From an uncultured Erysipelotrichaceae bacterium (GTDB lineage Bacteria > Bacillota_I > Bacilli_A > RF39 > UBA660): a stretch of 10,780 nt of DNA. The notes under the pieces are model-generated. The model was not told where the DNA came from and did no database searches. It was given only the letters and a program-made list of their open reading frames with translations. Each line of letters starts with the position of its first letter. The stretch's first letter is position 1. A program made the translations under genes and the position numbers. The stretch covers positions 1 to 10,780 of the forward strand of contig CADBMO010000031.1 of the NCBI GenBank assembly GCA_902795755.1. The letters are read 5' to 3'. Below are positions 6,453 through 10,780 of this stretch, piece after piece.

Positions 6453-8408
6453 TTATTTAAGTAGTTTTTCTATTCTTTTTAAAATTGAATCTTCATCTAG
6501 TTTAAATGTTTTTAAAACATCATCACAAGGTGCTGATATACCAAATGAATCAACGCCCATTATGTATTTATCATTATAAACATATTTATTCCAACCAAAT
6601 TTACTTGCTCTTTCAATTACGAAAGTTTTATAACCTATTGGAAGAATTTCTTCCTTATATGAATTTGGTTGTTTTTCAAACAATTCCATACATGGCATTG
6701 ATATAACTCTAAGATCTATTTTCTTTTTAGCAAGTTTATCAGCAACATTAAGTGCTACTTCGACTTCTGATCCAGTTGCTATAATAATTCCGTATAATTT
6801 TTTCTTTTCTTTTCTTATTATGTATGCACCTTTTTTTACGCTTAATGCATCTGTAGTATCTAACTTAGGTAAATGTTTTTTTGATATAACTAATGATGAT
6901 GGTTTATCGTTATTTAATATATTTTGCCATGATCCTATTATCTCGTTTGCATCACATGGTCTATAAACATAATGGTTAGGAATGCTTCTAAGCATTGCTA
7001 GTTGCTCAACAGGTTGATGCGTTGGCCCATCTTGACCATTCATTATTGAATCATGCGTAAATACAAAAGTAGAAGGAATATTCATCAAACTAGCCATTCT
7101 AATAGCGGGCTTCATGTAATCTGAAAAAGATAAATGAGTCGATGCAAATGGTCTTAGACCAGATAATGCCATACCATTTATAAATGCACCCATTGCATGT
7201 TCCCTTACTCCAAATGAAATATTTCTACCTTCGTAACTATATTTATCAAACATTTTATAGTTAGTTAAAAATGTTTTACAGCTAGATGATAAATCAGCAC
7301 TACCCCCTATAAACGAAGGATAATTATCTGCAATAACATTCATTATTTTTCCGTTTGTTTTTCTAAGTTCATCTGCCTCAAAAATATAATCAGCAAATAA
7401 CTTAGTTATATCATATCTTTTGTCTTCACTTAATGACTCTATAAATCTCTTTGTTTCAGGCTGACAAGTATTAGTAAAAGCATCATATTTTATCTGCCAC
7501 TTTTTCTTATCATGGGAGACTCTTACCCTTATATAATTAGCCATTTTCTTTCTTAAGTCTTTTATGTTTTTAAATAAATCACTATCTAATCCTAATTTCT
7601 CTTTTATATTTCTAATATCTTCTTTAGTTAATGGTGTCCCATGTACTTTATTAGTACCTTCCAACATGGAATCTTTACCAATTGTAGTTTTAATTTCAAT
7701 TATCGTAGGCTTATCTTTTCTAAGTTTAGCCTTTGCAATGGCATCATCAATAAGTACATTATTATGGCCATCTGCAACAAAATCAGTATGCCATCCCATG
7801 GTATCAAATCTTCTTAATACTTCTTCATCAAAGGATTTGTTTAATTCACCATCTAAGGTTACATCATTTGAATCATATAAAACTATTAAATTATTCAAAC
7901 CTAGTTTCCCCGCTAGTGATGCTGCTTCGTATGATATACCTTCCATCAAATCACCATCACTACATAAAACGTAAACTTTATAATCAATAAGATTAGTAAT
8001 TTGTTCTTTTAAATATTTTTCAGCAGCAGCCATACCAACGGCAGTTGCAAAACCTTGACCTAATAGCCCAGTAGAAGCATCAACACCCGGAGTAGTATTA
8101 ACTTCTGGATGACCTGGAGTTAATGAATCTAATGATCTAAATTCTTTTAAATCTTTAATTGATAGATTAAAACCAGACATATATAAAGTGGCGTATAAAA
8201 GCGCAGACCCATGCCCCGCAGACATAACGAATCTATCTCTGTTAATCCATTTATCATCAGTTACATCCACCCTCATATGGTTATTATATAAAGTATATAA
8301 AATATTGGCGGCACCAAGTGCAATACCAGGGTGACCACTTTTTGCTTTAGATATTTCTGCAATAGATATAGCTTTTATTGCATTAACAGTTTTAACATCT
8401 TCTATCAT
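6453..8408 (-). CDS. tkt: Transketolase
   Basis: This is a thiamine-diphosphate enzyme of the non-oxidative pentose phosphate pathway. It moves two-carbon ketol units between xylulose 5-phosphate and ribose 5-phosphate or erythrose 4-phosphate. The 651 residues are close to the usual length (about 660). Visible landmarks are SGHPG (H26), SAGHGSALLYA (H66), the cofactor-metal motif SDGDLMEG (D151-D153) ending at YDSND (N181), KVHGTPL (H257), the pyrimidine-domain VREHAMGAF with catalytic glutamate E403, and GPTHQPVEQ (H464). The C-terminal domain holds ATGSEVEVAL. The diphosphate motif begins with Ser rather than Gly. ATG follows AGAGG (8418-8422) by nine bases. It has its own promoter downstream of the small SOS gene, and precedes sirA and yneF in the same direction as in Bacillus. 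Confidence 0.97.
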   Translation of the reverse strand: MIEDVKTVNAIKAISIAEISKAKSGHPGIALGAANILYTLYNNHMRVDVTDDKWINRDRFVMSAGHGSALLYATLYMSGFNLSIKDLKEFRSLDSLTPGHPEVNTTPGVDASTGLLGQGFATAVGMAAAEKYLKEQITNLIDYKVYVLCSDGDLMEGISYEAASLAGKLGLNNLIVLYDSNDVTLDGELNKSFDEEVLRRFDTMGWHTDFVADGHNNVLIDDAIAKAKLRKDKPTIIEIKTTIGKDSMLEGTNKVHGTPLTKEDIRNIKEKLGLDSDLFKNIKDLRKKMANYIRVRVSHDKKKWQIKYDAFTNTCQPETKRFIESLSEDKRYDITKLFADYIFEADELRKTNGKIMNVIADNYPSFIGGSADLSSSCKTFLTNYKMFDKYSYEGRNISFGVREHAMGAFINGMALSGLRPFASTHLSFSDYMKPAIRMASLMNIPSTFVFTHDSIMNGQDGPTHQPVEQLAMLRSIPNHYVYRPCDANEIIGSWQNILNNDKPSSLVISKKHLPKLDTTDALSVKKGAYIIRKEKKKLYGIIIATGSEVEVALNVADKLAKKKIDLRVISMPCMELFEKQPNSYKEEILPIGYKTFVIERASKFGWNKYVYNDKYIMGVDSFGISAPCDDVLKTFKLDEDSILKRIEKLLK

Positions 8409-8432
8409 TTATACCAACCTCTACTTTATATA

Positions 8433-8461
8433 ATTATAAAATAAAAAAAAGTATTTATCAA
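8433..8461 (-). promoter_or_regulatory. Sigma-A promoter of tkt
   Basis: On the minus strand TTGATA (8456-8461) and TATAAT (8433-8438) are separated by exactly 17 bases. The -10 is perfect and the -35 has one poor base. It starts just after the stop of the 51-residue gene and ends about 25 bases before the tkt start. This gives tkt expression that does not depend on the LexA-controlled promoter. Confidence 0.7.
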
Positions 8462-8465
8462 CTAA

Positions 8466-8621
8466 TTATTTGGTATAATTGATAACTACTTTGTTGTCCG
8501 ATTTATAATTAACTTGTTTATTATCATCTCTATCATTTACAGATGATACACAAAAAATACTTACTATCGTAATAACTAAATAAATAATTGCAACTCCTTT
8601 ATAATCTTCAAATAATTTCAT
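8466..8621 (-). CDS. 51-residue single-pass membrane protein, divergent from lexA, predicted SOS-induced
   Basis: An ATG (8619-8621) with a good SD (AAGGAG, 8630-8635) opens a 51-codon frame ending at TAA 8466-8468. It starts MKLFEDYKG, then has one hydrophobic segment (about 10-28, VAIIYLVITIVSIFCVSSV), then a polar tail (about 29-51) rich in Asp, Asn and Lys that ends KVVINYTK. It sits exactly where Bacilli have yneA, the SOS-induced cell-division suppressor, divergent from lexA and upstream of tkt. Its promoter spacer contains a LexA-type operator. YneA is about twice as long and carries a C-terminal LysM domain, which is absent here. By position, topology and control it could be an SOS division inhibitor comparable to SosA of Staphylococcus or SidA of Caulobacter. 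Function is inference; I see no clear sequence match. Confidence 0.75.
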   Translation of the reverse strand: MKLFEDYKGVAIIYLVITIVSIFCVSSVNDRDDNKQVNYKSDNKVVINYTK

Positions 8622-8654
8622 ATTAACCACTCCTTTTCTTTTTCTTATACTTTA

Positions 8655-8683
8655 ATCTTACCACGAACAAATGTATGTGTCAA
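8655..8683 (-). promoter_or_regulatory. Promoter of the 51-residue SOS gene
   Basis: On the minus strand a perfect -35, TTGACA (8678-8683), and TAAGAT (8655-8660) are separated by 17 bases. LexA-type operator 1 (8664-8677) fills most of the spacer, so bound LexA would block RNA polymerase. Confidence 0.75.
8664..8677. promoter_or_regulatory. LexA operator 1 (Gram-positive SOS box)
   Basis: CGAACAAATGTATG matches 13 of 14 positions of the Bacillus SOS consensus CGAACRNRYGTTYG; the mismatch is A for T in the right half. It lies between the -35 and -10 of the leftward promoter. Its centre is 29 bases from that of operator 2. Confidence 0.8.
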
Positions 8684-8692
8684 TAGAAAAAT

Positions 8693-8706
8693 TGAACAAA
8701 TGTTTG
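8693..8706. promoter_or_regulatory. LexA operator 2 (Gram-positive SOS box), overlapping the lexA -35
   Basis: TGAACAAATGTTTG matches 13 of 14 positions of CGAACRNRYGTTYG; the mismatch is the first base. It overlaps the lexA -35 element by three bases, the expected layout for LexA autorepression. Confidence 0.8.
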
Positions 8707-8732
8707 ACAATGTAAAGTAAATGTGATAATAT
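8704..8732 (+). promoter_or_regulatory. lexA promoter
   Basis: A perfect -35, TTGACA (8704-8709), is followed by a 17-base spacer and TAATAT (8727-8732). The alternative -10 GATAAT (8725-8730) would leave only 15 bases. The predicted start of transcription leaves a short leader carrying the lexA SD AAGGAG (8747-8752). Confidence 0.75.
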
Positions 8733-8760
8733 GTAAGTATGATAAAAAGGAGATGTTTAT

Positions 8761-9372
8761 ATGGATAAACTAACTAATAGACAAAACGAGGTATTAGATT
8801 ATATTAAAAACTATATTGCAGAACACGGATATCCACCAGCAGTAAGAGAAATTGGTAAGGCACTTGGGCTTAACTCCCCTGCTACCATTCAGTCACACAT
8901 TACCGCATTAGAATCAAAAGGATATGTAAAGAAAACTAATTCTAAGTATAGATCATTAGAAATAGTTGGTAATAACGAATACTTAAATGAAGATGTTGCA
9001 CAAGTACCACTTCTTGGTAAAATAACTGCAGGTAGCCCTATAGAAGCTATTGAAACTCCTAATGAGTTTTTCCCATTGCCAGCTTATTTAATTCCAAATA
9101 ATCAAGAAGTATTTACTTTAAAAGTAAGTGGTGAAAGTATGATTAACGCTGGTATATTTGATGGTGATGTAGTTATAGTACAAAGACAAAACGTTGCCAG
9201 AAATGGTGAAATTGTTGTTGCAATGACAGAAGAAAACGAAGTTACTTTAAAAAGGTTTTATAAAGAATCTAATTATGTAAGACTACAACCAGAAAATGAT
9301 ACAATGGATCCAATAATTCTTCCAAATTGTACTATTTTAGGTAAAGCAATTGGTTTATATAGAAAGTTTTAA
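8761..9372 (+). CDS. lexA: LexA repressor, SOS regulator
   Basis: LexA represses DNA-damage genes and cleaves itself when RecA-ssDNA filaments form. The 203 residues are the normal length. The N-terminal winged-helix domain (1-70) starts LTNRQNEVLDYIKNYIAEHG and contains the recognition-helix region SPATIQSHITALESKGY. The cleavage site is A90-G91 in GKITAGSPIEA. The S24 peptidase-like domain has the nucleophile S126 in KVSGESM and the general-base lysine K164 in EVTLKRFY. All residues needed for self-cleavage are present. ATG follows SD AAGGAG by eight bases. It is the only plus-strand gene in the window, diverging from the 51-residue gene and sharing a 139-base control region with two operators, one overlapping its own -35. 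Confidence 0.97.
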   Translation: MDKLTNRQNEVLDYIKNYIAEHGYPPAVREIGKALGLNSPATIQSHITALESKGYVKKTNSKYRSLEIVGNNEYLNEDVAQVPLLGKITAGSPIEAIETPNEFFPLPAYLIPNNQEVFTLKVSGESMINAGIFDGDVVIVQRQNVARNGEIVVAMTEENEVTLKRFYKESNYVRLQPENDTMDPIILPNCTILGKAIGLYRKF

Positions 9373-9376
9373 AAAA

Positions 9377-9403
9377 GAAGACTAACAATTATTGTTAGTC
9401 TTC
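9377..9403. terminator. Hairpin terminator after lexA
   Basis: GAAGACTAACAA (9377-9388) and TTGTTAGTCTTC (9392-9403) form a perfect 12-bp stem with a three-base loop, starting four bases after the lexA stop. On the plus strand the following sequence is only moderately T-rich. On the minus strand the stem is followed by six T (from the A-run 9371-9376), so it could also stop leftward read-through into lexA. Confidence 0.75.
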
Positions 9404-9520
9404 AATCTATTTAAAAGCACTTAGCATGCACTGGCGCTCTATAATATTATATGGCTAACAATTTATTTTGTTAACCACATTTTAATATATGCAAATAATA
9501 AAAAATAATACATTTTTATA
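9404..9520. other. Gene-free spacer with a second hairpin
   Basis: No usable open frame is seen on either strand. The stretch holds a 12-base perfect palindrome (TATAATATTATA, 9440-9451) and directly beside it an imperfect inverted repeat TGGCTAACAA (9452-9461) / TTGTTAACCA (9468-9477) with one mismatched pair. Its CTAACAA core repeats that of the lexA terminator stem. A slightly GC-richer patch, about 9424-9440, precedes it. It may be a back-up terminator or a degraded remnant between two convergent genes. Confidence 0.4.
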
Positions 9521-9547
9521 AAAAAAAGACTTACCAATAAGTCTTTT
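9521..9547 (-). terminator. Terminator of the histidine-phosphatase gene
   Basis: AAAAGACTTA (9524-9533) and TAAGTCTTTT (9538-9547) form a perfect 10-bp stem with a four-base loop. On the minus strand it is followed by a T-run, which is the terminator pattern. The gene's stop codon (9531-9533) lies inside the second arm. Confidence 0.8.
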
Positions 9548-10091
9548 TCTCATAAGAAGCAACTTGACAGTTTCTCAATACAAGCCCGGCCTCTATCAAC
9601 GATCCTTTCGGGATGTTGTTTGTAAAATAACAATTAAACGGAATACTCACACCACCATGAGCTACTATTAATACATTTTTATCTGAGTACTTTGCACAAG
9701 CATCATCTAAAAAACTATATATTCTATTAAAGAAATCTTGTATGTTTTCTGCTCTATCATATTTATTATTCTTATAATAATTCCAAAATCCATCAAAATC
9801 AAAATCATTAGTTTGTAGACCTTCAAGTTCTCCGAAATCTCTTTCTATAATTCTATCATCATATTCTATTTTAATATTTCTATCTTGACTTATTATTTTA
9901 GCAGTTTCTTTTGCTCTTATCAATGGAGAACATATTATTAAATCAAAATTAATATTTGAAAGTAATTCTTTAGTTTGCCTTGCTTGCTCTCTTCCTTTTT
10001 CATTTAAAGGTTCATCACATCTGCCCATTACTTTCTTTTGAACATTCCAATCAGTTTGTCCATGCCTTACCAAATATATTATTTCAATCAC
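9531..10091 (-). CDS. Histidine phosphatase superfamily (phosphoglycerate mutase-like) protein
   Basis: The 186-residue protein is a single branch-1 histidine-phosphatase domain. The signature LVRHGQTDWN gives R9, the phosphohistidine H10 and N16. SPLIRAKETA supplies R60, ERDFGELEG the acid E83, and IVAHGG the second catalytic histidine H145. The size is below that of dPGM glycolytic mutases (about 230-250) and matches the broad-specificity phosphatase, PhoE and alpha-ribazole phosphatase group, so a small-molecule phosphatase is more likely than a mutase. The substrate cannot be read from sequence. The start is GTG (10089-10091). An ATG a few bases upstream is out of frame and soon stops. 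SD support is weak (GGG within TATGGGTG). It follows the nuclease gene by 14 bases, suggesting co-transcription, and ends in its own terminator. Confidence 0.9.
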   Translation of the reverse strand: MIEIIYLVRHGQTDWNVQKKVMGRCDEPLNEKGREQARQTKELLSNINFDLIICSPLIRAKETAKIISQDRNIKIEYDDRIIERDFGELEGLQTNDFDFDGFWNYYKNNKYDRAENIQDFFNRIYSFLDDACAKYSDKNVLIVAHGGVSIPFNCYFTNNIPKGSLIEAGLVLRNCQVASYEKKTYW

Positions 10092-10105
10092 CCATAAATA
10101 TTATA

Positions 10106-10780
10106 TCATACAAGTTCATATTCTCTAGCAATTATTCTATCATCTGAGCAGTATTTTATAACATACTCATTATTGTGTTTGCAAATTATAATTCCTACAG
10201 TATCATTTTCTTCGATAGTTTTTATATTTTTATCTATATAATTCATATATGCCATAATTTGACCTGTATGTTCTTTCTTTAATTCTGTTACCTTTAATTC
10301 AACTACTACATAACATTTATATTTAATGTTATAAAGAAGTAAATCTATATAATTATATCTATCATCAATCTTTATTTTATATTCGTTTTTTATAAATGTA
10401 AAACCAGTCCCTAATTCTTCTAAAAACAATGGTATATCTTCAAGTATTTGTCGTTGTAATATTTTTTCTGATATATTTTCGTAATTATTACTATTTTTAA
10501 TTATTATTGGATTAGGAATTAAAGCATTTGGATTAAGAATTTCATTTTTATTTAATTTTTTTCTTGATTCAATAGGTATTCTTTTATATTCATTACTTTT
10601 TATTTTTTCTTGTAATTGTCTTTGCGTTAAATTACTATTTTTAGATATATTTATATAATATATTATTTCATCATAATCACTTATCGATAATAAAAGTAAA
10701 TAATGTGACCAAGTTAATTGTGTCAACATTGTTGTCACTTTCTCATTGCTAAATACATTATAGAATTTCTTCATTCTAAA
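10106..10780 (-). CDS. DUF1016/YhcG-type PD-(D/E)XK nuclease, N-terminus beyond right edge
   Basis: The visible part begins F-R-M-K-K-F-Y-N and continues LTWSHYLLLLSI, the end of the DUF1016 N-terminal domain, which in full proteins is preceded by roughly 75-100 more residues. The ATG at 10772-10774 is thus probably an internal methionine. The nuclease core follows. Numbered from that Met, EDIPLFLEELGTGFTFI holds E113 and YNYIDLLLY holds the metal ligand D144. VVVELKV holds E159 and K161, and TGQIMAYMNYID holds Q172. The strand TVGIIICKHNNEYVIKY closes the fold. Family members occur beside restriction systems and mobile elements. The protein ends at EYELV, about 15-20 residues earlier than relatives such as E. 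coli YhcG. The stop is TGA, arguing against a Mycoplasma-type code. No restriction or toxin partner is visible. Confidence 0.85.
   Translation of the reverse strand, partial: FRMKKFYNVFSNEKVTTMLTQLTWSHYLLLLSISDYDEIIYYINISKNSNLTQRQLQEKIKSNEYKRIPIESRKKLNKNEILNPNALIPNPIIIKNSNNYENISEKILQRQILEDIPLFLEELGTGFTFIKNEYKIKIDDRYNYIDLLLYNIKYKCYVVVELKVTELKKEHTGQIMAYMNYIDKNIKTIEENDTVGIIICKHNNEYVIKYCSDDRIIAREYELV

Noticed and set aside
7564..7974. Plus-strand open frame of 136 codons inside tkt
   Set aside because: It is antisense to the conserved thiamine-binding region of transketolase, with the composition of a reverse-complement shadow and no SD.
8466..8621. Calling the 51-residue gene yneA outright
   Set aside because: Position and LexA control agree, but there is no LysM domain and no sequence similarity that I can claim, so I left the symbol empty.
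10772..10774. ATG as the true start of the nuclease gene
   Set aside because: The reading frame stays open to the window edge (F-R before M), and those residues fit the family's internal pattern ahead of KKFY. The N-terminal domain would be missing if translation began here.
1..10780. CRISPR arrays, tRNA or rRNA genes, insertion sequences, riboswitches
   Set aside because: I looked through the intergenic regions and found no regular repeats, cloverleaf sequences, transposase frames with terminal repeats, or long structured leaders.

Overview
The window is AT-rich bacterial DNA with Gram-positive Shine-Dalgarno (SD) sites and standard stop codons, including a TGA. It carries homologues of genes largely confined to Bacilli: a YneF/UPF0154 protein, a SirA-like protein and a Gram-positive LexA with its own type of operator. 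I therefore read it as the chromosome of a low-GC member of the class Bacilli, possibly an uncultured gut or anaerobic lineage. I cannot name the species.

Almost everything is on the minus strand; only lexA is on the plus strand. Left to right: (1) positions 1-156 hold the first codons of an unknown minus-strand gene, a hairpin over its SD, and the parC terminator. (2) Positions 157-5301 are a tight operon, read right to left: parE, a chloramphenicol-acetyltransferase-like gene, then parC. parE and the acetyltransferase gene are one base apart, and the acetyltransferase stop touches the parC SD. (3) Positions 5332-5670 hold a frameshifted zinc-ribbon-like gene. (4) Positions 5718-8461 hold yneF, a sirA-like gene and tkt (transketolase). 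A strong intercistronic hairpin and a Spo0A-box sequence lie between tkt and sirA. (5) Positions 8466-9403 form a divergent SOS module: lexA rightward and a 51-residue one-pass membrane protein leftward, with two LexA-type operators between them. (6) Positions 9404-10780 hold hairpins, a histidine-phosphatase gene and the C-terminal two thirds of a DUF1016/YhcG-type PD-(D/E)XK nuclease running off the right edge.

The order lexA / small membrane gene / tkt / sirA / yneF matches, from memory, the Bacillus subtilis block lexA-yneA-yneB-ynzC-tkt-yneE(sirA)-yneF. The topoisomerase IV genes, several genes further along in Bacillus, are almost adjacent here. The most interesting candidate is the 51-residue protein, which sits in the yneA position under a LexA operator but has no LysM domain. 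It may be a minimal SOS-induced cell-division regulator. Next are the acetyltransferase gene inside the topoisomerase IV operon, and the sirA leader, which combines a Spo0A-box match with a hairpin that buries the SD and is followed by a T-run.
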